From the NCBI GenBank assembly GCA_022826925.1, contig JAJDTX010000025.1, positions 1 to 64,000 of the forward strand: a stretch of 64,000 bases of DNA, written 5' to 3'. The DNA comes from Bryobacterales bacterium. GTDB lineage: Bacteria; Acidobacteriota; Terriglobia; Bryobacterales; UBA6623. Each line of letters starts with the position of its first letter. Within the stretch, counting starts at the first letter, position 1. Positions 25,952 to 35,506 of the stretch are shown one piece after another. Both the position numbers and the translations under genes were made by a program. The notes beneath the pieces were generated by a model, which did no database searches, was not told the origin of the DNA, and was given only the letters and a program-made list of their open reading frames with translations.

Positions 25952-27772
25952 CTACCGCGCCGGAGCTAGCCGTGAGCCCGCCTGTTGGGGGCGGATGAGG
26001 GCCGTCGACTCCGGTTCCGCAGACCCCTCGGTGAGGACGTGGCGCTTGTTGGCGTCCAAGTGCGTCCACTCCTGCGTCAGGCCGTGGGGCCACGTCACGC
26101 GAACCGCCTCGACCTGGCGTGCCTGGCCGAGTCCGAAGTGCAGGGCCAAGTCGCTCTGCGAATAGTAGCTGCCGCCACCCGCGACAGCCTGGGTCAGCCG
26201 GCGCCCCCCGGCCGCAACCTCCACCCTTGCACCGATCGCGCTGCGATTCGACTCAACGCCAACCAACTTGAGCACGATCGCATTCGTTCCGTCAGGAACG
26301 TTTTTCAACAGCGCTGGCGGTTGGTTCACGTTGACGACTACAACTTCCGGGTGGCCGTCGCCGTCCAAGTCCCCGGATGCCAAGCCGCGGGCTGGCCGGG
26401 GCGCTTGCAGGGCGGGACCCGCTGTGTCCGAGACATCTTGGAACGTCCCGGCTCCCAGATTCTTGAACAGGAGGGTCGGCTGCCGGTAGGTCTCACCGAT
26501 GTCGGCACTGTCCACCTCTGGGTATACATGGCCGTTGGCGAGCATCAAGTCGGGCAATCCGTCTTCGTCGGCGTCGATGAAGAGCGCCCCCCAGCCAAGC
26601 AGCTGGTGCGCCCCGAGCCCTGCTTCAAACGCAAGATCCTCGAAGAACACTCCGTCTTCGTTGTTGTACAGCGACGGCAAATCACCCGAAAAGTTCGTCT
26701 TTGCGATATCGAGGAAGCCGTTGCCATCGTAGTCGGCCACGGCCACTCCCATCCCGGCTTGGAGCTGGCCGTCGGCGCTATAGGCCACGCCGGCTTCGGA
26801 GGCGATGTCCGTGAAGGTGCCATCGCCGTTGTTGCGATACAGCAGGCTAGGCGTCATGTCGCAAGCGACATAGATGTCGATGTCGCCGTCGATGTCGAAG
26901 TCTGCTGCGATCACGCCGAGCCCGTAGCGCCCGCCCGCCTCGAGGATTCCAGCGGACGCAGAAACGTCCTCGAACCGACCGTCTCCCAGATTCCGATACA
27001 GCAGGTTGCTCGCACGTGGAAGCCCTCGCGGGCCGCACATGACCGGGATCCCCTTCCACTCGCAGGCTCCTGAAGAACCGGGCTTGGGCGTATTCTCCGG
27101 ATCGAAGTCGACGTAATTGCTCACGAACAGGTCCAGCAAGCCATCTTGGTCGTAGTCCAAGAACGCACAGCCCGCACCCCACCTGCGCGAATCGGCCGGC
27201 TGGCCAAGTCCCCCGCTAGAGTCCACGAACCTGCCTTCCCGGTTGCGGTAGAGCACGTTTGAGCCGAAGTAGGTAACAGCCAGATCGTCCCAGCCGTCGT
27301 TGTCAAAGTCGCCCACGCACGCGCCCTGCCCCCAGCCGCTTGCTGTGAGCCCCATTTCGAGCGCCGACTCGGTGAAGTGGCCTCGGCCGTCGTTCACATA
27401 GAGCATTGACGGCGGGCTCTTGCCTGCTTCAGCCAGCGGGAACGTAGTGCCGTTCACGACGAAGATGTCGTTGTCTCCGTCTCGGTCAAAGTCAAGTATT
27501 GCGGCACCGGTGCCCGTGGTCTCCAAGATGAAGTTGCTTTCTGTCGCACTCCCGAATGTGACGGCGGCGCCCAGCCCCGCTGAAGGGGCTACATCCACAT
27601 ACTCGGGAGAGCCGCCCGAAATCTCAGTGGGAAGCCCGAGGGCCAATGCCAAGACGAGGCAAGGGCAATGCAGGTACGGAAGGCCCGATCGAGAACACGC
27701 TGCCAAACGTCGGCGCAAATCAAGAATTCGATCGGCGGGCACGGGCCTTGGTGCCGTCCAGATTCCTACCAT
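25952..27772 (-). CDS. secreted CRTAC1-family FG-GAP repeat protein
   Basis: The 606-residue product (start at ATG 27772; ATG 27916 is an alternative) has a hydrophobic signal stretch LVLALALGLP, then repeated FG-GAP/VCBS blades with calcium loops DFDRDGDND, DFDNDGWDD, DYDQDGLLD, DFDIDGDID, DADEDGLPD and DLDGDGHPE. The C-terminal ASPIC/UnbV domain shows SNRSAIGARVEV, GGSYYSQSDLALHFGLG and VTWPHG. Such proteins are secreted beta-propellers with unknown, probably binding, functions. The second copy in this window (42960-44600) has the same order. It is divergent from the PD40-CehA gene. Confidence 0.88.
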   Translation of the reverse strand: MVGIWTAPRPVPADRILDLRRRLAACSRSGLPYLHCPCLVLALALGLPTEISGGSPEYVDVAPSAGLGAAVTFGSATESNFILETTGTGAAILDFDRDGDNDIFVVNGTTFPLAEAGKSPPSMLYVNDGRGHFTESALEMGLTASGWGQGACVGDFDNDGWDDLAVTYFGSNVLYRNREGRFVDSSGGLGQPADSRRWGAGCAFLDYDQDGLLDLFVSNYVDFDPENTPKPGSSGACEWKGIPVMCGPRGLPRASNLLYRNLGDGRFEDVSASAGILEAGGRYGLGVIAADFDIDGDIDIYVACDMTPSLLYRNNGDGTFTDIASEAGVAYSADGQLQAGMGVAVADYDGNGFLDIAKTNFSGDLPSLYNNEDGVFFEDLAFEAGLGAHQLLGWGALFIDADEDGLPDLMLANGHVYPEVDSADIGETYRQPTLLFKNLGAGTFQDVSDTAGPALQAPRPARGLASGDLDGDGHPEVVVVNVNQPPALLKNVPDGTNAIVLKLVGVESNRSAIGARVEVAAGGRRLTQAVAGGGSYYSQSDLALHFGLGQARQVEAVRVTWPHGLTQEWTHLDANKRHVLTEGSAEPESTALIRPQQAGSRLAPAR

Positions 27773-27906
27773 AGCCCAGCCGCCGGGTCCTCGCCCCGAT
27801 ACGGTCACGGGACTCCAGCTGTGCCGCGTTTGGCCTGAGTTCTGAAACATAACTTGCGGCCCGCGAACAGTGACTGAATCACGCAGCGAACCGCAGCAGC
27901 ATTCGG

Positions 27907-27912
27907 TAGAAT
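27907..27912 (+). promoter_or_regulatory. -10 box of the PD40-CehA gene
   Basis: TAGAAT lies nine bases before ATG 27922. The predicted start of transcription (about 27919) leaves only two to four bases of leader and no ribosome site. I find no convincing -35 box. Confidence 0.35.
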
Positions 27913-27921
27913 CCATTCACC

Positions 27922-30396
27922 ATGGATCGTGCAAGGGTCGCAACGGTAACGGTGCTTCTTTTGCTCGTCTGGGTTGCCATCGGGCTTCGTTCCGGGCCTT
28001 CGACAGCCGCTGCTGATTCCGATGCCCTTGCTTGGGGCGCGAGCGATCCGTCGTGGTCTCCCGATGGCAAGCGCCTCTCGTTCTCGCTTTTCGGCAGCAT
28101 ATGGACTGTCGACTCTAATGGCGGCGTAGCTACCCAGCTCTCATCGTCCAAGGGTTTCCACGAGCATCCCGCTTGGTCGCCCGACGGCACTTCAGTTGCG
28201 TACATCGTCGGGGAGAACCCGCGCGGCCGATTCGCCAAGGTCGGGGGAAAGCTGGCGATCATGGACGCCGATACCGGTACGGAGCGAGTGCTGGGTCTGC
28301 CCAACGTCACAGCCGGCACTCCGGCGTGGTCCCACGACGGGACCAACATCTTTTGTGCGTTGCTCGTCCCCGGCCAAGGTGCTCTGTTGCACGCGATCGA
28401 CCCGAAATCGGGAGTTGCGAAGCCATTGCACACCAGGCCCCAGCGCAATCCGGCAGGCCCATGGGTCGAGGCTTCCGCCGGTGCGGAAGCGATCCTTTTC
28501 GCGGCGCAACGTGTCGGAGCGCCGCAAGTCTGGTCGCTCCCCGCTCGCCTCGATGGATTCACCGTCCAACTCCCTCTCACCCGCTACGTGCCTGAAGACA
28601 TCGTGGTGCTCGATGGTGTGAGCGCTGTTCCGACGGGAGGCTCAATCTACTCTGCTGACGTGATCAACGGCCGCGGTAACTTCGAGCTGTACCGAGTGCC
28701 TTCCCGCGGGGGCGAGCCGGTTGCCCTGACTGCCACGCCCCGGCACGAGCTTTCCCCGGAAGTCTCTGCGGACGGGACGAGGATCGCTTTTGCCTCCAAC
28801 AAGCTCGGCAACATGGACGTGTTCACGATGCCGGTCTCGGGCGGCGAGGCACAGCACGTTCGAATCGAGGGATTGCAGTTCCGCCGCCCTTCGGGAAGGA
28901 TCCGGGTGACCGTAGTCGACGAAATGGATCGCCCCACCGCGGCTCGGCTATACGTCGAGGGCTCCGACGGCAAGGGCTACGTGCCTCAAGGAGAGCCCAT
29001 CTTCTACTATCCCCTCGAACCGGGCGGACGCCGAGACGCGTTCTTCGTCGCAGTCGGTTCGGCGGAGTTCGACGTGCCGGCTGGGCCGTTGAGACTCACT
29101 GCGGTCAAGGGATTCGAATACAGGATGCTCGGAAAGACTGTTGATGTCGAAGCCGGCGGCACTACCGAAATCACCCTAAGTCTCGAACGCTGGACAAACT
29201 GGAACCAACGAGGCTGGTACTCGGGTGAGAACCACTTCCACGCCAACTACCTCGGAAGCTACTACCAGCAGCCGGCACAGTCGCTTGCGTGGCTGAAAGC
29301 CATGGACCTCAACGCCGCCAACATGATCGTGGCCAACGCGCAAGGAGCGTTCATTCACGATAAGGAGTTTTTCACCGGCCAAGTGAGCCCGCTGTCGACG
29401 CCGCTTCGATTCCTGTACTGGGGACAGGAATACCGCAACAGCGACCCACTCGGACACATGGGCTTCTTGAATATCAAGAGCCAGGTTCCCCCTTCCTATA
29501 CCAGTGTTCCCGGAAGCGACTCCCCCTTCGACTTTCCGTTGAACACAATGGCCGCAATCGAGGCTCGCAAGCAGGGCGGCTTGGTGACCTACATGCATCC
29601 GATCGGTGGCGCGACACGCGACGTGTTCGACACCAATCTCGGTGCCAAGGAGAGCATAGTGACAGCCGCCATGGGCGCGATGGATACGATCGACCTCCTG
29701 CCCTACGGCGACAGCGCGTATCGGCTTTGGTACACCTTGCTGAACTGCGGCTTCCGAGTCTCCGCCGGTGCTGGCACAGATGCCTTTACAAACTGGCGCG
29801 GGATCAACCGGGTTCCTGGCGGAAGCCGCCAGTATGTCCACGTCGGGGGGACGATGAGCTGGGACCGCTGGATCGAGCGGTATCGCGAAGGCCGGTCGTT
29901 TGCGACCACCGGGCCTCTGCTTACATTCGACGTGAACGGCAGCGATGTCGGAGAGGAGATCCAGATTCGCCCCGGTTCGACGTACCGGGCAACACTGACG
30001 GCCGATGTCATGTCCCGCACGCCGATCGATAGGGTGGAGTTCATCCAAAACGGGAGAGTGATCGGGAGCGTCGATGCGGACAGCGCCCTGACGGTGCGTG
30101 CAGAACAAGAGGCGCAAGTCAGTGAATCGAGCTGGTTTGCCGCTCGGGTGTACGGGCCCGCTGCGCCCGGACTCACCACGCGAGCGATGGCGCATTCAAG
30201 TGCAGTCTACGTGACTGCGGGGCAGCAGCAAGTATTGGTGCGCGAGGACTTGGAACTGGCTATACGGTGGGTTGATCGGCTTTGGGCGTATTTGATCGAG
30301 CGGGATAACTTCGGTTCGGCAGAGAATCAGGATGCGGCGGGAGACATGATCGGCCGCGCTCGACAGCACCTCTACGACAAGCTAAGCGAGCTCTGA
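27922..30396 (+). CDS. PD40 beta-propeller fused to CehA/McbA-type metallohydrolase
   Basis: The 824-residue protein has a signal anchor (about 1-31), then a WD40-like PD40 propeller (about 40-320) with repeats such as DPSWSPDGKRLSFS, HPAWSPDGTSVAYI and SPEVSADGTRIAFAS. A linker with carboxypeptidase-regulatory-like strands follows, and from about 415 a CehA/McbA-family PHP-like metallohydrolase: GWYSGENHFHANY, VTYMHPIGG and AGTDAFTNW supply the expected His/Asp metal ligands. The pairing of propeller and hydrolase is recurrent in Acidobacteria and Planctomycetes, but the substrate is unknown. It probably acts in the periplasm. Confidence 0.88.
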   Translation: MDRARVATVTVLLLLVWVAIGLRSGPSTAAADSDALAWGASDPSWSPDGKRLSFSLFGSIWTVDSNGGVATQLSSSKGFHEHPAWSPDGTSVAYIVGENPRGRFAKVGGKLAIMDADTGTERVLGLPNVTAGTPAWSHDGTNIFCALLVPGQGALLHAIDPKSGVAKPLHTRPQRNPAGPWVEASAGAEAILFAAQRVGAPQVWSLPARLDGFTVQLPLTRYVPEDIVVLDGVSAVPTGGSIYSADVINGRGNFELYRVPSRGGEPVALTATPRHELSPEVSADGTRIAFASNKLGNMDVFTMPVSGGEAQHVRIEGLQFRRPSGRIRVTVVDEMDRPTAARLYVEGSDGKGYVPQGEPIFYYPLEPGGRRDAFFVAVGSAEFDVPAGPLRLTAVKGFEYRMLGKTVDVEAGGTTEITLSLERWTNWNQRGWYSGENHFHANYLGSYYQQPAQSLAWLKAMDLNAANMIVANAQGAFIHDKEFFTGQVSPLSTPLRFLYWGQEYRNSDPLGHMGFLNIKSQVPPSYTSVPGSDSPFDFPLNTMAAIEARKQGGLVTYMHPIGGATRDVFDTNLGAKESIVTAAMGAMDTIDLLPYGDSAYRLWYTLLNCGFRVSAGAGTDAFTNWRGINRVPGGSRQYVHVGGTMSWDRWIERYREGRSFATTGPLLTFDVNGSDVGEEIQIRPGSTYRATLTADVMSRTPIDRVEFIQNGRVIGSVDADSALTVRAEQEAQVSESSWFAARVYGPAAPGLTTRAMAHSSAVYVTAGQQQVLVREDLELAIRWVDRLWAYLIERDNFGSAENQDAAGDMIGRARQHLYDKLSEL

Positions 30397-30478
30397 GTGC
30401 GGTCGCCTCTCGTGTGGCGGTCGGCTGGGCCACCACGCATCGCGAACTGCTGGGCCTAGTCCTCGAAGGGCACACGCG

Positions 30479-30509
30479 AAAAAGGCCCCCGCCCCGGAGG
30501 GCGGAGGCC
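30479..30509 (-). terminator. rho-independent terminator of the TonB-dependent receptor gene
   Basis: Read on the minus strand, GGCC/GGCC and CCGCCC/GGGCGG form a long GC stem (30484-30509, one A-C mismatch) with a four-base loop. It is followed directly by TTTTT (30483-30479). It lies 22 bases after the stop of the receptor gene. Confidence 0.9.
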
Positions 30510-30531
30510 GTGAGCCAAGCGGAGGCGCCGC

Positions 30532-33500
30532 CTAGAACATGAAGCGCAAGGCGAACTGGAAGTTCCTGTTCAGGCCGCCGCGGGTGCCAAAGATCCGGCC
30601 GAAGTTGCCCGACCCGTGCGTCGAGTTCGGACGGTTGAACTGAGGCGTGTTCATCAGGTTGAATGACTCGATGCGGAACTGCACCTTGGAGCTCTCTGTG
30701 ATCGGGAAGTCCTTGAACAGCGACAGGTCGACCGTGTTGGTCGGCGGCCCGATGTTGCTGTAGTTACCGAGAGCACCGTAGGTGCCAACCGCCGGGTCTT
30801 GGAACGCCGACGTGTCGAACCACTCATCGGGAGAGCGGCCGCCGGACGGTGCCCCGTTCGGATCCCTTCCAGATACCGGATCAGGACGCGTTGTTCCCGA
30901 GCAGGAGCAGACCGCGCGGTTGGTGCCCACGTTGAAGTAGTTGCCGGTCTGAAGCGTCAGGATACCGTTGAGCTGCCAGCCGCCAACGATCATGTTCGCC
31001 GCACCGCCCAAGTTACTTGGCGTCGGGAGATTCCAGTTGCCGCTGAGCACGAATCGGTGCCTTACATCGAAGCTGGCGTGCGCGTATTCCAAGGACTGGT
31101 GCGGAGTGCGGTTTCCAGGTCCGCCCGAAAGGGTCGTGCCCGTATCCGCCAGTGCATGCCCCCAAGTGTAGGCAGCTAGGAAGCCGAGACCGTCCGAGTA
31201 GCGCTTGTCCAACTTCGCCGTGAAGGCGTTGTACGTCGAACGACCGTTGCTGTTGGTGAAGGTTATGCCCGTGTTGCCTACGAACTTGTAGATCCTTCGG
31301 TTGATGCCTGGAATATTCGGGCGCGGGTCGTTGACCAACGGGTTGCCGTTGTAGTTGTCGGTCAGACGGTTGCCCTTGGACCCGATATACGCCAATTCAA
31401 GCACCGAGTTCCAGCCTAGGTCGCGCTGCAAGTTGAAGTTCCACTTGTTCACCAGTGGCCAGCGCCGCTGCGTGTAGAGCGAGCGGAAGGAAATGCGTGC
31501 GGGACCGGTGAAGGCGTCGAGTGGGAAACCGTCCGAGAACTTGCGCACGAACGGATTTCGATCCGACGGCCGCTCCTTGGGGAACCGCGACTCTTGATTG
31601 AAGGGGACATTCTCGCCGCGGTTCGGGTTTCCTCCCTCGTTTTCCTCGGCGCCATAGAAGATGCCGTAGCCGGCGCGAATGACCGTGCCGGGCAACACCT
31701 CATAAGCGAAGCCGATGCGCGGGGCGATGTTCGACCGGTCCCACTCAGTCAGGTACGTCGAGGCCACGCCCCGCTCAACCGCCACGACCGGGTAGTCGGT
31801 CGGAAAGTTCGACGGAAGTGGGGCGTCCTGGTCCTTGCCCTTCGGGATGACGAGCGTCGGCTCGCTGTGATCGAGGCCAAACACGTCAAGGTGTGCTTGG
31901 CGGCCGAACTTCTCGCCGATCGGGGTTGTCAACTCGTAGCGCACGCCGAGGTTGATCGTGAGCTTGGAGGAGACCTTCCAGTCGTCCTGCACGAAGAACG
32001 AGTACGCATCCTTGAACGACGAAATGAAGTTTGCCGTCGTAATGCGAGCCCAGTCGACATCGCCAAGGAGCCACGAAGCCATGGCATCGCCGGTGTCGGC
32101 AAAGCCGACTTGGTTGGAATCGTTACGGTTGAACCGCATCTGCCCGCGAGGGGACGGGACCTGGAAGAACGGGAACCCAATCGGCCTGTACTCGGCACCA
32201 AACTTGATGGCGTGCGAGCCCTTGTTCCAAGAGACGTTCTGGATGAAGTCCCACACGTTGTTGTACTCCTGAGTCGGCAGCCATTCCGACCCACCGACGG
32301 TGCTGTAGCCTTGTGGGCCCAAGCGCATCAAGCCGCCATTGTTCGTCGTGAACGGGTTGAGACCGCCGAAGTTCAGTTCCGCGAACGAGTCGCTGTCGGC
32401 GTTGCTCTGCACGCGAGTCGTAATCAGTCGGGAGTAAGCGATGCGGGACTCAGTGATGAAGGTCGGCGACCAGATCTTGGTGTAGCTCATCATCGCCGCA
32501 CGGCTCAGGTTCTCCTCGGTCTCGCCCAAGAAGCCGCCCGCGTCCAAGTGGCCCGGAAGCGGAGGCGACTGGAACTTTTGCTCGTCAATCCAGCTCAAGC
32601 TGCCGAAGAGGCTTTCGTTGTCGGAGATCCGGTGGTCGATGCGCACGTCAAACTGATGGACATCGCGTGTCGCGGTGCGGGTCGTGAAGTAGTTCCCACC
32701 CGGACGCTCGCCCGCAGGCGTGAGGTTTTGGTTCTCCGTGGGGTACTGGCCAATCAGATTCGACGCAATCGAGTCGAATCTCGATTGGGGAACCATGTTG
32801 TTCGGGAATGGGTCGCGAAGTACAGTTCCATCAACTTCCCTTTGCGTGTCGCGGTCGAAGACCTGACCGCGCGTGATGCTCCGGCCCATGGCATCCTGCC
32901 CCAACACGTCGCCCGCTCTAATGATTGAAGAGAAATCACCGCTGGCCATGCCAGGGGCTGGAACGGTCAGCGTGCTGGCCAAGCTGCCATCGCGGATCAA
33001 TGTCCCCTGATAGTCGGCAAACCAGAATGTGCGGTTCCTGGCAATCGGACCTCCAACTGCCGCGCCGTACTGGTTCTGCTTATAAGGCTGCCGTGGCTTG
33101 TTGTTCTTGTTCAGTTCCCAAGGGTTCGCGTTGAGCTTGTCATTCTGCAGGAACTCGAACAGCGTTCCGTGGACTTCGTTGGTCCCGGACTTAATGGTCA
33201 CGTTGACCACTCCGCCGGCGGCGCGTCCGTACTCGGCGTTGTATCCGTTCGTCAGGATCTGCATCTCGCCGATGGCCTCGACCGACGGGCCGACCACGTA
33301 AGCGGTCTGGTTGATGAAGTCGATGACATTGACATTGTTGTCAACGCCGTTGAGCAGGAAGTTGTTCTGTCCGTTCGAACGGACGCCGTTGGCCGAGAAG
33401 CCGCCGCCGGCGGCGTCACGCGCTCCCGGCTCGGCGGGCACGACCGCGGGCACCGTGCGGGCCAAGAATGCAAACCTGCGCTGGCCGCCCAAGGGCAGCT

Positions 33501-33939
33501 CGCTGGTCTGGCGGTTCTCGAGCGTCCCGCCCATCTGGGTCGTTTCAGTCTGCAGAGCTGGCGGCGCGGCGGAAACCTCGATCGTTTCCGTGACTTCGCC
33601 AATCTCAAGCACGAAGTTGGCCTGGACACGGCCTGCCGACTGCAGGATGACGCCGCTCTGGACCGACCTCTTGAAGCCCGGCGATTCGCAGGCGATCGTG
33701 TAGACGCCCGGCTTGATCAGCGGCCTGATGTAGTTGCCGACGACATCCGACTCGACCGTATCGGTCACGCCTGTGGCCTCTTCGGTAATCGTGATCGTCG
33801 CGCCCGGGATCGCAGCACCGGAAGGGTCCGTTACGACCCCAAGCAGCGTACCCATGTCGCGCTGGGCCATTGCTGGCATCGCGGCTAGCAACAGTGCCAG
33901 CAACAGGGCTGGCACCACAGAAAGCGAGCTTCTTCGCAT
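30532..33939 (-). CDS. Oar-like TonB-dependent receptor with carboxypeptidase-regulatory domain
   Basis: I start at ATG 33939, where MRRSSLSVVPALLLALLLAA begins a signal peptide and GAGGAG lies 11 bases upstream. The 1,135-residue product has a CarboxypepD_reg domain (about 27-110, GTLLGVVTDPSGAAIPGATI), a plug region with NGVDNNVNVIDF and GYNAEYGRAAGGVVNV, and a large beta-barrel ending in FQFALRFMF with the terminal aromatic needed for outer membrane insertion. It is the Oar/acidobacterial type used for uptake of large or polymeric substrates with TonB energy. The substrate is unknown; the sulfatase and CRTAC1 genes nearby hint at polysaccharide. It ends in a clear terminator. Confidence 0.93.
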   Translation of the reverse strand: MRRSSLSVVPALLLALLLAAMPAMAQRDMGTLLGVVTDPSGAAIPGATITITEEATGVTDTVESDVVGNYIRPLIKPGVYTIACESPGFKRSVQSGVILQSAGRVQANFVLEIGEVTETIEVSAAPPALQTETTQMGGTLENRQTSELPLGGQRRFAFLARTVPAVVPAEPGARDAAGGGFSANGVRSNGQNNFLLNGVDNNVNVIDFINQTAYVVGPSVEAIGEMQILTNGYNAEYGRAAGGVVNVTIKSGTNEVHGTLFEFLQNDKLNANPWELNKNNKPRQPYKQNQYGAAVGGPIARNRTFWFADYQGTLIRDGSLASTLTVPAPGMASGDFSSIIRAGDVLGQDAMGRSITRGQVFDRDTQREVDGTVLRDPFPNNMVPQSRFDSIASNLIGQYPTENQNLTPAGERPGGNYFTTRTATRDVHQFDVRIDHRISDNESLFGSLSWIDEQKFQSPPLPGHLDAGGFLGETEENLSRAAMMSYTKIWSPTFITESRIAYSRLITTRVQSNADSDSFAELNFGGLNPFTTNNGGLMRLGPQGYSTVGGSEWLPTQEYNNVWDFIQNVSWNKGSHAIKFGAEYRPIGFPFFQVPSPRGQMRFNRNDSNQVGFADTGDAMASWLLGDVDWARITTANFISSFKDAYSFFVQDDWKVSSKLTINLGVRYELTTPIGEKFGRQAHLDVFGLDHSEPTLVIPKGKDQDAPLPSNFPTDYPVVAVERGVASTYLTEWDRSNIAPRIGFAYEVLPGTVIRAGYGIFYGAEENEGGNPNRGENVPFNQESRFPKERPSDRNPFVRKFSDGFPLDAFTGPARISFRSLYTQRRWPLVNKWNFNLQRDLGWNSVLELAYIGSKGNRLTDNYNGNPLVNDPRPNIPGINRRIYKFVGNTGITFTNSNGRSTYNAFTAKLDKRYSDGLGFLAAYTWGHALADTGTTLSGGPGNRTPHQSLEYAHASFDVRHRFVLSGNWNLPTPSNLGGAANMIVGGWQLNGILTLQTGNYFNVGTNRAVCSCSGTTRPDPVSGRDPNGAPSGGRSPDEWFDTSAFQDPAVGTYGALGNYSNIGPPTNTVDLSLFKDFPITESSKVQFRIESFNLMNTPQFNRPNSTHGSGNFGRIFGTRGGLNRNFQFALRFMF

Positions 33940-34297
33940 TTGCTGTTGTCTCCTCGTTGTTCCGGCGTCGCGCCGGGGTTCAAAAAAATCGGGTGCAGGA
34001 ATCTTATTACGGAATCCCTCTACCCCACCATCACCAGTATAAGCACACGGCCCGTCGACAGCGCAAATTCCGGGGCTGTCGGAAGGAGATGAAAAGGCGC
34101 GGCTGTGCTGGGCTGGCACGGGTTCAAGCCCACTCCCGGCGAATCCTGGCAGGTAGGACGGTGGCGCAGCAGCGCCCCACTGAAAGTTGAGGCTGGAACA
34201 GCCCGATCTGAGCCCCGCGAGCGCCTTCGCTTTGGTCCGACCGCCAATCCGGTGAAATCCGTTTGCACGAATTGCGCCGGAGCGGAGTATTCATAAT
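33940..34297. other. 358-bp divergent spacer between receptor and sigma factor genes
   Basis: No gene is seen. On the receptor side there is a run of seven A at 33982-33988, an AT-rich ATCTTATTACGG patch and a small hairpin in the leader (CCGGCG-tcg-CGCCGG, 33962-33976). On the sigma side, CATAAT at 34292-34297 abuts the GTG start and so cannot be its -10 box if that start is right. The promoter of the sigma gene is not evident. Confidence 0.4.
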
Positions 34298-34924
34298 GTG
34301 AGGGCCGTGGCTGGAACAGTTCCCGTCGGCAATCCGGTCGCTTGGATGAGGGGCGGCTCGGTTCCCGCTGACGACGCCGAATCGGTTCACCAGCTCATCG
34401 AAGCAGCACAGTCTGGAGACACGGCGGCATTCGGCCGCTTGGTCGAACTCCACCAGCAAAGAGTGTTCCGCACCGCCCGCGCCATCTTGGGAAACGATCC
34501 GGACGCACAGGATGCGGCACAAGAGACCTTCCTCCGAGCTTTCCGCCACCTTGCGAGCTTCGACCCGAGGAGGGACTTTGCGGCGTGGCTCTACAGGCTC
34601 ACGGTCAATGCCTGCCGCGACATGACCCGGCGCAGGCCCCGTAAGGGGACAGCGGAGATCGACACCGAAGTCTTGGCCGCACGGGATCCGGGACCGTTCG
34701 AGGCGGCCGCTCTGCAAGAACAACGGGAATTGACCCGCCGCGCGATTGCCCGGCTGCCCTACAAGGAGCGGGCGGCCATCACGCTGCGCGATTTGGAGGG
34801 CCTTACGACTGCAGAAGTCGCGGCGGCCCTCGGAACGACCCAAGCCACTGTTCGGTCACAAGTGAGTGCAGCTCGCGCAAAGCTGCGCCGATACATCCTC
34901 GGGGACAGGCGGAGCCAGACATGA
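34298..34924 (+). CDS. ECF-type RNA polymerase sigma factor
   Basis: The 208-residue protein has sigma region 2 (DAQDAAQETFLRAFRHL, then RDFAAWLYRLTVNACRD) and region 4 (IARLPYKERAAITLRDLEGL, with the helix-turn-helix TTAEVAAALGTTQATVRSQV). This is the RpoE/SigW-like ECF group. The start is GTG 34298; ATG 34346 would remove 16 poorly conserved residues and may be the real start. Its TGA overlaps the ATG of the next gene, an anti-sigma factor, so the pair is co-translated. It most likely responds to an envelope signal. Confidence 0.92.
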   Translation: MRAVAGTVPVGNPVAWMRGGSVPADDAESVHQLIEAAQSGDTAAFGRLVELHQQRVFRTARAILGNDPDAQDAAQETFLRAFRHLASFDPRRDFAAWLYRLTVNACRDMTRRRPRKGTAEIDTEVLAARDPGPFEAAALQEQRELTRRAIARLPYKERAAITLRDLEGLTTAEVAAALGTTQATVRSQVSAARAKLRRYILGDRRSQT

Positions 34925-35496
34925 GCTGCCCCACCGAACTCGAACTCTCGCTCTTTGCCGGTGAGGATCTCCGGGAGAGCCGAGCCCGCCAGATCGCACA
35001 ACACCTGCGTTCTTGCCACGCCTGTGCGCAAGCGGTGGATGATTTCCGAGTGGTGCGGTCGGCAGTGATGGACAGCCGCGCTCCAATGCCGCCCCAACTG
35101 CGCTCCGCCCTGTCCACGCAGGTGCTGTCTCGGATCGCAATGGAGCAAGGCGACTCCGACCAAGTGTCACTGTGGCACCGGCTGCGCTGGGGCGTCGCAG
35201 GAGTCGCGACAGCCTGCGTCTCGATTGCCATCTTGGGCCTGCAGCCGGATTGGCAAGCCTTGGAGCTGCCACAGGCGGTACTGGCCCCCGCCCTTCCTCC
35301 CGCGCAGGGGTTCGCGCTTTCCGAGCCCTCGCGGTTCGGATCATCGCCCACCCCGATGGCAGCGGCGAGTCCTGAGACTGACGCCGATCCGCTCAATGCG
35401 GCCAAGCTGAGTCTGATTGCGGATGCCGACGGCGCTGCAAGGCTCCGCATCCCATCCAACGACCCGGCGATCGAAATTCACTGGCTAATGGACTGA
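34921..35496 (+). CDS. zinc-finger anti-sigma factor
   Basis: The 191-residue protein overlaps the sigma gene by ATGA. Its N-terminus has the zinc-binding anti-sigma motif H-x3-C-x2-C in AQHLRSCHACAQAVDDF (about 33-42), after an early Cys. One transmembrane helix lies near residue 100 (RWGVAGVATACVSIAILGL) and an Ala/Pro-rich extracytoplasmic region follows. It should hold the ECF sigma factor at the membrane until a signal releases it. The gene is the second in a three-gene operon. Confidence 0.85.
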   Translation: MSCPTELELSLFAGEDLRESRARQIAQHLRSCHACAQAVDDFRVVRSAVMDSRAPMPPQLRSALSTQVLSRIAMEQGDSDQVSLWHRLRWGVAGVATACVSIAILGLQPDWQALELPQAVLAPALPPAQGFALSEPSRFGSSPTPMAAASPETDADPLNAAKLSLIADADGAARLRIPSNDPAIEIHWLMD

Positions 35497-35506
35497 AGGA
35501 GGTAAC

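Noticed and set aside
34119-34131. GGGTTCAAGCCC resembling a tRNA T-arm
   Set aside because: The flanking bases do not form the 5-bp T stem, and no acceptor, D-arm or anticodon arm can be built around it.
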